In this document: in pieces, positions 9,044-17,440 of the stretch
How positions within the stretch are numbered: the first letter of the stretch is position 1
Layout: each line of letters starts with the position of its first letter
From: Dehalococcoidia bacterium
GTDB taxonomy: Bacteria > Chloroflexota > Dehalococcoidia > Lucifugimonadales > Lucifugimonadaceae
DNA length: 60,513 nt
Direction: 5' to 3'
Assembly (NCBI GenBank): GCA_009693115.1
Contig: SHXW01000014.1
Location: forward strand, 1-60,513
The notes under the pieces: generated by a model
The model's input: only the letters and a program-made list of their open reading frames with translations
Told to the model about the DNA's origin: nothing
The model's database searches: none
Translations under genes and position numbers: made by a program

Positions 9044-9811
9044 ATGCCTGACCCACGGACACCCGACGAAAAGACTACCGTCCTCCGCCGAATGCAAGAG
9101 TGGAGCGTGGACGGCATGGGCATGCATCCCGGCGGTTCGAACTACGTCTTCGTGTTGCGTCTGAAACCCCCCGGGCCGGAAAAGACACGCCCGGAAGACG
9201 CCGGGGCGGGCCCGCTCTACACGATCTATAAGCCAGCCGCAGGCGAACGTCCGCTCCACGACTTCCCTCACGGCACGCTTCACCTGCGCGAGCGGGCGTG
9301 TTTTCTGATTAGCGAGGCGCTGGGCTGGCCGCTCCTCCCGCCCATCGTCGTGCGAGATGGTCCGCACGGCCCGGGGTCGGTCCAACTGTTCATTGACCAC
9401 GAGACGGATCAGAACTACTTCACGATGCGGAAGGAGTGTCTGCAGATGTTCGCACCGGTGGCAGCGTTCGATGTCCTGGTCCATAACGCGGACCGCAAGG
9501 GCGGCGCCGTGCTCAAAGGAAGGGACGGGCGTCTGTGGGCGATAGACAACGCTCTCACCTTCAACCCCTACGCCCGCCGGCGCACGGTGATGTTCGAGTT
9601 CTCGCAGCAGCCTTATCTGGAAGGGACTGTCGAAGCGGTAAAGGCCCTCATGCCTGAACTGGAACAGGGCCATGCGCTGGGCGATGAACTGGCGGGGCTG
9701 CTCCGGCCCGACGAGTTGGGCCTCATCCAGCAACGCGCTGAGCGCATGGTCGCTTCCGGCTTACATCCCCGGCTCGACCCGGAAATGAATGTGCCCTGGC
9801 CGTACATCTAG
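9044..9811 (+). CDS. SCO1664 family protein (PI3/4-kinase-like fold)
   Basis: A 255-residue protein of the SCO1664 family, distantly related to phosphatidylinositol 3/4-kinases. Kinase-like features are visible: LYTIYKPAAGERPLHDFP (nucleotide-binding lysine region), HNADRKGGAVL (catalytic-loop-like, DxxN variant) and AIDNALTF (DFG-like metal loop). Substrate unknown. The start is the ATG at 9044, giving MPDPRTPDEK; an in-frame upstream extension reads as non-conserved sequence. It follows DUF3090 after about 200 nt, and its stop overlaps the convergent nucleotidyltransferase gene by 4 nt. Confidence 0.78.
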   Translation: MPDPRTPDEKTTVLRRMQEWSVDGMGMHPGGSNYVFVLRLKPPGPEKTRPEDAGAGPLYTIYKPAAGERPLHDFPHGTLHLRERACFLISEALGWPLLPPIVVRDGPHGPGSVQLFIDHETDQNYFTMRKECLQMFAPVAAFDVLVHNADRKGGAVLKGRDGRLWAIDNALTFNPYARRRTVMFEFSQQPYLEGTVEAVKALMPELEQGHALGDELAGLLRPDELGLIQQRAERMVASGLHPRLDPEMNVPWPYI

Positions 9812-10515
9812 AGGACAGCCTTTGCCAATACGCCGGACTGGAGCTTATCTCCGACTTCACGCACGTCCTTGGGGCTGTCCACTGTCAACCAGACGGCTTC
9901 TGATTTGAGAGCGGCCATGCGCCGTTCCTTCACAAGCTGAGGGAAGGTCGATGTCTCGTGGTCGCCGATCTCTGGCAGGAGCGTCTCAATGCTGCGGTCG
10001 AACACATAAACACCGGCATTTATCCAGAACGGCAGGCGGCCCTTTTCGATGAACTCTGTGACAAGGTAATCCTCGCCCGTCTGCACGACGCCATACTGGC
10101 TGGGGTAGGGCACGAGCATGGCGGTGGCCATGGCCCGTTTGCGCAGCTGCAGGGCGATCATCATGGCGAGGCTCTGGTTTGTGATGTTGTCGCCATTCAG
10201 GACAATCACCTGCTCCTCGGACTTCGGGACTAGGCCCATGCCCTTACGTACCGCGCCGCCGCGGCCGAGCGGGGTCTCCTCTAGCGAGTAGTGCGCGTGG
10301 AAGCCGAAGCGGAGGCCGTCGCCGAAATAGCCCCGGATCTTCTCCGCCTTCCACCCGCACAGAAAGACGATGTCCGTCACGCCTTCTCTGACAAGCCAGT
10401 CAGTCTGATAAGAGATCAGGGGCCGCCCGTTGATGGGGACCATGGGCTTGGGCAAGTCGTCGGTGAGGGGCTTCAGGCGCTCGCCCCTGCCGCCCGCGAT
10501 GGTGAGTGCGTACAC
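9808..10515 (-). CDS. Sugar-1-phosphate nucleotidyltransferase
   Basis: A 235-residue NTP-transferase of the GT-A-like fold. It begins with the nucleotide-binding signature AGGRGERLKPLTDDLPKPM and contains LNGD near residue 105 (metal-binding aspartate) and a C-terminal sugar-binding region (FWINAGVYVF). The family transfers NMP from NTP to a sugar-1-phosphate, producing a nucleotide-activated sugar or polyol phosphate. The short length, without a left-handed beta-helix, resembles single-domain glucose-1-phosphate or mannose/heptose-1-phosphate nucleotidyltransferases. Base and sugar specificity cannot be decided. It lies 196 nt downstream of a glycerol-1-phosphate-dehydrogenase-like gene on the same strand, suggesting the two act on one activated polyol. 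Confidence 0.85.
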   Translation of the reverse strand: MYALTIAGGRGERLKPLTDDLPKPMVPINGRPLISYQTDWLVREGVTDIVFLCGWKAEKIRGYFGDGLRFGFHAHYSLEETPLGRGGAVRKGMGLVPKSEEQVIVLNGDNITNQSLAMMIALQLRKRAMATAMLVPYPSQYGVVQTGEDYLVTEFIEKGRLPFWINAGVYVFDRSIETLLPEIGDHETSTFPQLVKERRMAALKSEAVWLTVDSPKDVREVGDKLQSGVLAKAVL

Positions 10516-10711
10516 GATATAGTCCCTTCCCCCAAGTCCTTGCTCATGTGCTTAAGGCCCTGCCCCCGCCCTGGCGCCTGCTTTTCACCAGATGCCAGAG
10601 CTCAAGCACCGCCAGCAACAACGCTTGCTGCTCAGCCTCGCCTTTGTTGTCTATCTCTCAGGTTTTGCTTGCAGCCCACCCGGAACCGCGAACCTCATTT
10701 CAGGACACTGC

Positions 10712-11740
10712 CTAAACCTTGCTGAGCCAGTTCCAGCAGTCCTCGAAGCGTTTGCCCACGACAGGCTCGCGCCGCATGATCGAGTCGACGTCCCGACCCG
10801 CCGACTTGTCACCCATCCAGCGCGCAGTTTCATCGAGGCCCTTGCGAAGCTCTTCCTTCGAGATTGCCATATCAGCGGGCCGGAAGCGCACCTTGCACCT
10901 GTCCAGGCGGTCAATCAGGACCTCCGGCTCTTGCGATGTGTGCCAGGCGACCAGCACGGCCCCCAAAGCGCAGGCCTCACCGTGTATCCAGTACCTGTCA
11001 TTCGCCTTCTCGATGGCGAAGCAGAAGTTGTGGTCCGCGCCCGGAGCGGCGGTGTGGCGCAGCATGCGGTCATCCCGGTCCTGCACCGCTTTCATTATGA
11101 AACGCACCGAATCCGGAGTCAGTCCCTTATCCACACCGAGCGTTTTCGGAAACCCTTCGTAGATCTCCCTGTGGTGCGCCTCGGTCCCGGCGACGGTCGG
11201 CTGGTCGAACGCTGGGCCGCGGCCGTGCGCTGCGTTGTATTTCCATTCGGAGATTCCGGCATAACCGCAGAGGACGTCACCGAGCCCTGCGGTGTTCAGG
11301 TGTTCCGGAGCCTTTAGAACGAGGTCATGGTCAACGACGACGTACTCGCAGTCCACCTCGGCGAGCGACCCTGTAATCACCCGCCCTGTCCAATCACCGA
11401 CGAAGCCGTGGATGATCGCTCCTGTCGAGACGACCGTGGGGACCTGCACCAGAGGCAGGCCCTTGCGTTTTGCGACTAGCTTCGCATGGTCGAGGGCTCG
11501 CCCGGCGCCCACTCCGACGACGAGCCTTGCCTGATTCGGCAGCGCGGCGGCGACCTCTTCAAGGTGCGTCTTGTCGAGCCACTTGTTATAGCCGATGCCG
11601 ATGGGCTGTCTGGCCAGAAAAGGTTGGGCTGTTTTCCATGCCGTAGGAGTCGTCACCACGACGTAGTCCGGCCAGCTCGCGGAAGTCGCTTTTAGCAGGC
11701 CGTGGCCGAAGCGGATGTCATATTCGCGGGCGGGTTTCAT
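10712..11740 (-). CDS. Iron-containing dehydrogenase, glycerol-1-phosphate dehydrogenase (EgsA/AraM)-like
   Basis: A 342-residue protein of the Fe-ADH/dehydroquinate-synthase superfamily. VVGVGAGRALDHAK (residues 74-87) is the NAD(P)-binding glycine loop and VPTVVSTGA follows. Likely metal ligands are Asp155 (GLGDVLCGY), His237 (ADHNF) and His253 (IHGEA). The sequence resembles AraM/EgsA enzymes, which reduce dihydroxyacetone phosphate to sn-glycerol 1-phosphate, more than GldA glycerol dehydrogenases. Together with the downstream nucleotidyltransferase it could make an NDP-activated glycerol or related polyol for a cell-surface polymer. That coupling is an inference from position. Another member of this superfamily with a different phosphorylated substrate is possible. 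Confidence 0.75.
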   Translation of the reverse strand: MKPAREYDIRFGHGLLKATSASWPDYVVVTTPTAWKTAQPFLARQPIGIGYNKWLDKTHLEEVAAALPNQARLVVGVGAGRALDHAKLVAKRKGLPLVQVPTVVSTGAIIHGFVGDWTGRVITGSLAEVDCEYVVVDHDLVLKAPEHLNTAGLGDVLCGYAGISEWKYNAAHGRGPAFDQPTVAGTEAHHREIYEGFPKTLGVDKGLTPDSVRFIMKAVQDRDDRMLRHTAAPGADHNFCFAIEKANDRYWIHGEACALGAVLVAWHTSQEPEVLIDRLDRCKVRFRPADMAISKEELRKGLDETARWMGDKSAGRDVDSIMRREPVVGKRFEDCWNWLSKV

Positions 11741-12057
11741 GGTCTGTCTGTCTCCAGTTCCCTTCTCTCAGGGGAGAGGGCGGCTCCGCACCGCAGGTAG
11801 GCGATGAAGGAGAAGTCCCATTCATATATTGCCGTCTGGCGCTTCAAATGTGCCTTTGGCCAGGAAGTGTTCGACGGCAGGCGAGGGCTGATGGTACAGC
11901 GTCGCTCACGGCGTCACACTGCTCTCCTTAGAGGCGCCTACACGGCTTCCTCATCCTGACCCGGCAATAAGACGTCCTGGATGACGTATCCTCCCCCATG
12001 AATGCATGAGGCCACGTCGAGTGTTGTGTTCGGGGAGAGACAGAGAGGGCCACTTCA
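11741..12057. other. Intergenic region between egsA-like and uspA genes
   Basis: A divergent promoter region of about 315 nt. It holds one copy of the palindromic repeat at 11760-11780 (CCCTTCTC ... GGGAGAGGG, imperfect). I see no gene or RNA and no convincing promoter pair. Confidence 0.4.
11760..11780. repeat. Palindromic intergenic repeat (CCCTCTC family)
   Basis: CCCTTCTC followed by GGGGAGAGGG after a short loop; an imperfect member of the repeat family, best represented at 37007-37029 and 45475-45497. Confidence 0.5.
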
Positions 12058-12936
12058 TTGCCTGAGATGCCCGCCCTTAAGCCGAGACTGATAAGGAGCA
12101 TCCTCGTCCCGCTTGACGGCACGTCCGCGTCGGAGGCCGTGCTGCCGTACATCGAGGGCATGGCCGCGCACCTCAATGCGAACCTCGTGTTCCTGACTTG
12201 TGTACCGGAAGGGCTGAAGAGCGGTGTTCCTGAGCGGCAGTACCTTGAGCGCCTGGCTATTCCGATCCGCAAGCGCGGACTTGGTGTTGCCACCACAGTA
12301 AGAGAAGCGGAACCGGGTCAGGGCATCGTACAGACCAGTCTGTCGTACGACACAGACATTATTGCCATCGCCATAGACGCAGACCCTACGGGCAAGCACG
12401 ACCTGCTTGGCACTGTGATACGCGAGGTCCTGACTTCAAGGGTCGAGCCTGTGCTGGTCTTGCGGGATGAAGACGGCAGGCTGGCCAGTGAGCGCTGGAC
12501 GCCGCCGAGCGCTGTCGTTGTGGGCCTTGACGGGTCGGCGCCCTCGGCCACTGCGCTGCCCCATGCCGAGGCCCTCGCGAACATGTTCAACTCAGAAATC
12601 GTACTTGTGCGGGCTGTGCTGGCATCAGATGCGCTTTCCGGCGCGGCGCGCTACTACGGCGCGGTTGACGAGTTCGCCGAGCGTCACCTCGCCGGCGTCG
12701 CTGAGGCGTTGAGACTGCGCGGGTTCAAGGTGGCGACGCGCACAGGACACCGGCTAGCCGATCAGGAGATACTGGCCGCAGCCGACTCCTGGCCCGGATC
12801 GCTAATTGTGCTGTCTACGCGCGGTATGACGGGCCGTACGAAACTGGTCCTCGGCTCTGTCACCGAACGAGTTATCCACTCGAAGCGCCATCCGGTGTTC
12901 GTAGTTCCAGCGGCGAGGCCGACGCCATTGAACTGA
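12058..12936 (+). CDS. Tandem universal stress protein (UspA family)
   Basis: A 292-residue protein with two UspA domains. Domain 1 (about 10-140) starts SILVPLDGTSASEAVLPY; domain 2 (about 150-290) starts VVVGLDGSAPSATALPHAEA and ends with STRG-x9-GSVTERVI, the ATP-type loop of nucleotide-binding UspA proteins. Domain 1 lacks this last motif and may not bind nucleotide. Such proteins help bacteria survive starvation or redox stress by poorly defined means. The start is taken as TTG 12058 because GAGGG lies 9 nt upstream; an ATG nine bases later (12067) has poorer spacing. Confidence 0.9.
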   Translation: MPEMPALKPRLIRSILVPLDGTSASEAVLPYIEGMAAHLNANLVFLTCVPEGLKSGVPERQYLERLAIPIRKRGLGVATTVREAEPGQGIVQTSLSYDTDIIAIAIDADPTGKHDLLGTVIREVLTSRVEPVLVLRDEDGRLASERWTPPSAVVVGLDGSAPSATALPHAEALANMFNSEIVLVRAVLASDALSGAARYYGAVDEFAERHLAGVAEALRLRGFKVATRTGHRLADQEILAAADSWPGSLIVLSTRGMTGRTKLVLGSVTERVIHSKRHPVFVVPAARPTPLN

Positions 12937-13057
12937 CTGGGATGTGGCACGGCTCCAGCGGACGACGTGAGGCTGGCCTGAACGTTTTGATGCGGGCATG
13001 GAGTCACTTAACACCGCCGCCGGGACAGTTCCTGAAATTCACCTGCGACCGGCAGCG

Positions 13058-14338
13058 CTACTTCCTTAGAGCGCGTCGGGCGGCAGCGACGGTGGTGTCA
13101 ATGTCCGCGTCTGTGTGGGCGAGGGACGGGAACCACGCCTCAAACTGCGATGGCGGCGGGTACACCCCTTCACCGACCATGGCGTGGAAGAACTCTGAGA
13201 ATCGCTGCCTGTCAGATCTGCCGGCAGTCTCCATATCCGTGACGGGGCCGGCCGTGAAGAACACGGTGAACATGCCGCAAACGCGGTTGACGGTCACCGT
13301 TGCTCCGGCATCACTGAAAGCCTTCGCAAGGCCGTCCGCCAGTCTGTCTGTGACATGCGCGAGCCTCGTGTGGACGCCCGGGTCTTTCAGGGCCTCAAGA
13401 GTGGCGATGCCAGCCGCCATGGCCACCGGGTTGCCGGAAAGGGTGCCGGCCTGGTACATGGCGCCCAGAGGGGCAACGTTCTGCATGATCTCCCGGCTCG
13501 CGCCGTATGCCCCGACTGGGAAGCCTCCGCCAACGATCTTGCCCAGGCAGGTGACATCTGGCTTGATGCTGTAAAGAGCCTGCGCACCGCCGGGGTGGAC
13601 GCGGAACCCGGTCATCACCTCGTCGAAGACAAGGAGCGCTCCGTCTTTGCGTGTGATGTCCCGCAGGCCGTTGAGGAACCCCTTCTCGGGTTGCACGACG
13701 CCCATGTTCCCGGCAACCGGCTCGACGATGACTGCAGCGATCTTGCCGCGGTTTTCGGCGAAGAGGCGCTCTACCGCGTTCAGGTTGTTGTAGGGCGCCA
13801 CCAGCGTGCTCGCTGCATATCCGGGATGAATGCCTGCTGAGTCCGGGATGCCGTGCGCTGCAGCGCCGGAGCCGGCCTTGACGAGCAACGCGTCGTCATG
13901 GCCGTGGTAACCGCCGTCAAACTTGACGATCATGTGGCGGCCTGTGTGTGCGCGGGCAAGGCGCAGGGCGGACATCGTGGCTTCGGTCCCGGAGTTGACG
14001 AAGCGCACCATCTCGATGCCAGGCATGAACTCATGCACAAGCGCCGCCATGCGGACTTCTGACTCAGTCGGAGCGCCGTAGCTTGTACCGCGCGATGCCG
14101 CCTCCTGCACAGCTGCAAGGACGCGCGGGTGGGCGTGGCCGAGAATGAGCGGCCCCCACGAGCCGACATAGTCTATGAACTCATTGCCGTCCACGTCCCA
14201 CAGGCGCGATCCACTCCCGCGTGCGAAAAAGAGGGGCTTGCCTCCGACGCTGCGCCACGACCGCGCCGGGCTGTTGACGCCGCCGGGGATGAGTTTTTGA
14301 GCCTGTGCGTAGAGTTCTGCTGACCGGGCCGTGTTCAA
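13058..14338 (-). CDS. hemL: Glutamate-1-semialdehyde 2,1-aminomutase
   Basis: PLP enzyme of the C5 route to heme, converting glutamate-1-semialdehyde to 5-aminolevulinate. The 426-residue protein, normal for the family, carries VNSGTEATMSA (phosphate/PLP contact), VFDEVMTGFR (pyridine-ring aspartate) and the Schiff-base lysine Lys267 in CLGKIVGGGFP. The start is TTG 14338, immediately preceded by GGAGAAAAAGG; a longer frame back to 14398 adds non-conserved residues. It is downstream of hemH and hemE on the same strand, with hemA further upstream, so most of the early and late heme pathway lies here. Confidence 0.95.
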   Translation of the reverse strand: MNTARSAELYAQAQKLIPGGVNSPARSWRSVGGKPLFFARGSGSRLWDVDGNEFIDYVGSWGPLILGHAHPRVLAAVQEAASRGTSYGAPTESEVRMAALVHEFMPGIEMVRFVNSGTEATMSALRLARAHTGRHMIVKFDGGYHGHDDALLVKAGSGAAAHGIPDSAGIHPGYAASTLVAPYNNLNAVERLFAENRGKIAAVIVEPVAGNMGVVQPEKGFLNGLRDITRKDGALLVFDEVMTGFRVHPGGAQALYSIKPDVTCLGKIVGGGFPVGAYGASREIMQNVAPLGAMYQAGTLSGNPVAMAAGIATLEALKDPGVHTRLAHVTDRLADGLAKAFSDAGATVTVNRVCGMFTVFFTAGPVTDMETAGRSDRQRFSEFFHAMVGEGVYPPPSQFEAWFPSLAHTDADIDTTVAAARRALRK

Positions 14339-14439
14339 CCTTTTTCTCCATCGAGTTAAAGGGGCCTTTGTTGAGGTGAACGTATCACCGCGCCCCAATT
14401 CTCTCCCCTGCAGAGACGGCGGACGCGGATTAGGCCGCC

Positions 14440-15375
14440 TCAGAGTTGCTTCAGGGTACGCCCGGCGACGGCAGCGAGGGCCTCGATGAACAGCGGCAGA
14501 GTGTTGGGGGCCGGCGACCGGGCAAACTTCATGCCTGCCTCTCCGGCTTCAGTACCGCCCGCTGTGTCCACGTCATACAGGGTCTCAAGGTGGTCCGCCA
14601 GGAACTGCACGGGCACCACGAGCACCGCCGTGTACCCCTGCGATTTCAGGTCGGGTAGGCGGTCCTTGAAGTCCGGCTTCAGCCACTCTTCGGGCGTGTG
14701 CCCTGCGCTCTGGTAGGCCTGCTCCCACTCGCCCTCGTTGAGCGCCGCCCTGGCTGCGACAAGACTGGTGGTCTCGCGGAGCTGGTTGAGGTATTCGGGT
14801 TCTTTTTCGACCATCGGCTTCGGCAGGCTGTGGACGGTCATGATGGTCTTGACGCGTTCGGCCATGCCGAACTTCGCCCGCCCTTCGTGCACGAGCTTTG
14901 CCATGGCAGCGGTGAACAGTGGTTCCGTATGCCACGACCCGGACAAGGCGACGCTGACGCCCGCGGGGAGGCGCGGCCTGGCGGCATCGACTGCTCGTTG
15001 GTAGCCGCCCATGAAATATGGCGAATACTGGGGCGACATGATGATCGCGGCGATCCTCGTCGCGCCCCAATCGGCAAGGCTGCACAGGCCGTCTGCTATT
15101 CCCGGTTCGGAGTAGCGCATGCCAGAGGTGACGCGGTACGCCTCCCCGGCGCTGGCGCGGCTGTTAAGGAGCGCTTCGAGGGCCGCGGCCTGGTCCGCGG
15201 TTATCTTCCTCAGCGGAGAGCCGCCCACGACCTCGTACCGCCTCTGGAACTCTGTGACAAGGTCGTCCGGGGCGGGGCGCCCGCCCCGGACCCGCGCCAG
15301 ATAGCCACTCACTTCTCCAGCGTTTGCGGCGGATCCGAAGCTCATCAACAGGACGCCAGTCTTGGTGACCGTCAT
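14440..15375 (-). CDS. hemH: Ferrochelatase (likely coproporphyrin ferrochelatase)
   Basis: Inserts ferrous iron into a porphyrin. The 311-residue protein shows the class motifs: LLMSFG at the N terminus, GGSPL, catalytic His182 (TVHSLP) and Glu264 (LADHLETLYDVD). Because a ChdC/HemQ decarboxylase is encoded close by, the substrate is probably coproporphyrin III (CpfC role) rather than protoporphyrin IX; this is inferred from context. Its ATG shares one base with the hemE stop (TGATG), indicating translational coupling. It lacks the [2Fe-2S] cysteines at the C terminus found in some ferrochelatases. Confidence 0.93.
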   Translation of the reverse strand: MTVTKTGVLLMSFGSAANAGEVSGYLARVRGGRPAPDDLVTEFQRRYEVVGGSPLRKITADQAAALEALLNSRASAGEAYRVTSGMRYSEPGIADGLCSLADWGATRIAAIIMSPQYSPYFMGGYQRAVDAARPRLPAGVSVALSGSWHTEPLFTAAMAKLVHEGRAKFGMAERVKTIMTVHSLPKPMVEKEPEYLNQLRETTSLVAARAALNEGEWEQAYQSAGHTPEEWLKPDFKDRLPDLKSQGYTAVLVVPVQFLADHLETLYDVDTAGGTEAGEAGMKFARSPAPNTLPLFIEALAAVAGRTLKQL

Positions 15376-16433
15376 CAGGCTGGTACTCTTGCGGACGAGT
15401 GTGAGTGTACAAACTCTGTCAGACGGGCAAGGCTGTCTGGGTTTGTGTTGGGCATGACGCCGTGGCCCAGGTTGAAGATGTGGCCAGGCCTCCCGCCTGC
15501 GCGTCGCAAGACGTCGGCGGCTTCCTGTCTCACGACTTCATCTGGAGCGGCGAGGATAGTCGGATCCAGGTTGCCCTGGATGCCTCTGTCGTGGCCAACG
15601 CGCGCCCATGCCTTGTCGAGCGGCAAGCGCCAGTCAACGCTCATTACGTCGCTACCGGCCGTGGACATGAGTTCAAGCAGGCCTCCTGCTGCGGTGCCGA
15701 AGTAAATGGTCGGAACGCCGAGCGAACGGATTTCAGCAAAGATTTGCTGTGTGTAGGGCAGTACATACCGCTCGTAGTGCGTTGGGCCGAGCGCTCCGAC
15801 CCAGCTTTCAAATATCTGCACTATGTCGACCCCGGCCCGGACCTGCTCGCGCAGGTAGTCCACCGTGACCACGGTGATCGTCTCCATGAGGCGGCGCCAG
15901 AGGTCGGGCCGGGAGAACATCAGGCCTTTTGAGTAGCCGAACTCCTTCGTGGGTCGGCCTTCAATCATGTAGCTGGCAAGGGTGAACGGCCCGCCGGCGA
16001 AGCCGACGACTGCCGTCTTGCCGCCCAGTTCACCACGGAGTTGGCGGATGGCTTTGAAGACGTATGGGGTGGCCTCTTCCGCAGGGATGGCCAGCAGGGC
16101 GGCAACGTCATCATCTGTGCGCACCGGCGAAGGTACGATGGGGCCGACGTCCGGGTCTATCCGGTACGGGAGGCCCATGCTTTCAAGGACGAGCATGATG
16201 TCTGCGTAGAGCACAGCGGCATCGACGCCGAGCCGCCTGACCGGCATCAGGGAGACCTCCGTTGCGAGGTCAGGGGTTTTGGCGATCTCCAGGATGCCGT
16301 ACTTTTCTCGCAATTTCCGATACTCAGGCAGAGCGCGACCGGCCTGGCGCATGTACCAGACGGGCGTTGCGTCCACGGGCTGCCTGTGGCAGGCGGCGAG
16401 CATCCTCTCTCGTCCGGTCATCTCCGAAGACAT
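15375..16433 (-). CDS. hemE: Uroporphyrinogen III decarboxylase
   Basis: Removes four carboxyl groups from uroporphyrinogen III to give coproporphyrinogen III. The 352-residue protein has the signature WYMRQAGRALPEYR with Arg29 and Arg33, catalytic Asp78 (LYADIM) and the second signature GFAGGPFTLASYMIEG. It heads the hemE-hemH pair and is divergent from chdC across a 162-nt intergenic region. Normal length; nothing unusual. Confidence 0.96.
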   Translation of the reverse strand: MSSEMTGRERMLAACHRQPVDATPVWYMRQAGRALPEYRKLREKYGILEIAKTPDLATEVSLMPVRRLGVDAAVLYADIMLVLESMGLPYRIDPDVGPIVPSPVRTDDDVAALLAIPAEEATPYVFKAIRQLRGELGGKTAVVGFAGGPFTLASYMIEGRPTKEFGYSKGLMFSRPDLWRRLMETITVVTVDYLREQVRAGVDIVQIFESWVGALGPTHYERYVLPYTQQIFAEIRSLGVPTIYFGTAAGGLLELMSTAGSDVMSVDWRLPLDKAWARVGHDRGIQGNLDPTILAAPDEVVRQEAADVLRRAGGRPGHIFNLGHGVMPNTNPDSLARLTEFVHSHSSARVPA

Positions 16434-16595
16434 CTTTCCCCCTCGTGGCCGGGCAGGCCCCTGCCTGTACCGGTTTGCTGTTCAGAGTCCTGCTCCGCGC
16501 ACCGGCCCAGACGGGCAACTGGGTATCATGGCCGCAGGTTTCAGTCAGTCCGGCGACGCTCCGCCGCCGGTTTGTTTATCAGGGTATAAAGCAAT

Positions 16596-17321
16596 ATGCA
16601 GGAACAGGAGCACCCACCGCGTTCGGATGAACGCCCGGAACAAGCCGGAGGGCAGCGTGAGTTCATGCGCTATGCCTTCTATAAGGTGTCGGCTGAATGG
16701 CGTCGCTTGGAGGCATCAGAACGTGGTGAGAGCAAGAGAGAGTTCGCCTCGGTCGTCGCCCTCGTCTCCGAGGCCGTTTCGACAAGGCCCTTTTCGCTTG
16801 CCGGGATCCGGGGGGACGTTGATTTCATGCTCTGGATGAGGAGTCCCAGCCTCGATGACTTGAAACGGGCGGGCGAGAGGCTGAACGCCACGCACCTGGG
16901 CCGTTATAGTTCGCTCCCTTATTCCTATCTGGCTATCACCCGGCCATCGCCTTATCTATCTTCGGCGCGCGAGCGGCCGAAGGAGGCTCAGTTCGAGAAG
17001 GCCAGGTACCTGTTCGTCTATCCCTTTGTGAAGACCCGGGCCTGGTATGCGCTGCCCCAGCACTGGCGCAAGGCGATGATGCTTGAACACATAGGAATCG
17101 GCGCCAAGTACCCCTCGGTCAGGATCAACACCGGCTATTCATACGGGCTGGACGATCAGGAACACATGGTGTCTTTCGAGACGGAATCGCCGTCCGACTT
17201 CGTTGACCTTGTAATGGCCCTGCGCGAGTCCCAGCAATCCTCCTATACGCTGCGTGACACACCAGTCTTCACTTGTGTGTCCGCGGAAATGCCCGCCATC
17301 CTGGATTCGATCGCCGGTTGA
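16596..17321 (+). CDS. chdC: Coproheme decarboxylase, chlorite-dismutase family (ChdC/HemQ)
   Basis: A 241-residue protein of the chlorite-dismutase fold. In the coproporphyrin-dependent pathway ChdC uses peroxide to decarboxylate coproheme to heme b. The sequence keeps the catalytic tyrosine region LFVYPFVKTRAWYALP (Tyr142) and the heme-ligand region MMLEHIGIGAKYPSV (His165). It has no distal arginine context typical of true chlorite dismutases. The first 23 residues are polar and variable. TATAAA lies right before the ATG and there is no clear Shine-Dalgarno, so the exact start is uncertain. It stands divergent from hemE-hemH, supporting its role in the last heme step. Confidence 0.9.
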   Translation: MQEQEHPPRSDERPEQAGGQREFMRYAFYKVSAEWRRLEASERGESKREFASVVALVSEAVSTRPFSLAGIRGDVDFMLWMRSPSLDDLKRAGERLNATHLGRYSSLPYSYLAITRPSPYLSSARERPKEAQFEKARYLFVYPFVKTRAWYALPQHWRKAMMLEHIGIGAKYPSVRINTGYSYGLDDQEHMVSFETESPSDFVDLVMALRESQQSSYTLRDTPVFTCVSAEMPAILDSIAG

Positions 17322-17440
17322 AGGGCCGTGTCCCCCTTCACAGCCGGAGTTGGGACTCGGTGTTGGCGAAGGGTTGATCTCACTGGCACGGCTTTCATGC
17401 TCTCCCCAGGCACTCCTCCATCGAGGGTGTGGAAACGATT

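Noticed and set aside
8842-9051. Possible 69-codon gene between DUF3090 and the SCO1664-family gene
   Set aside because: No family resemblance, and its Pro/Ala-rich end overlaps the start of the next gene.
16580-16595. TATAAA box placing chdC transcription start at its ATG (leaderless mRNA)
   Set aside because: No matching -35 element at the right distance; too weak to claim.
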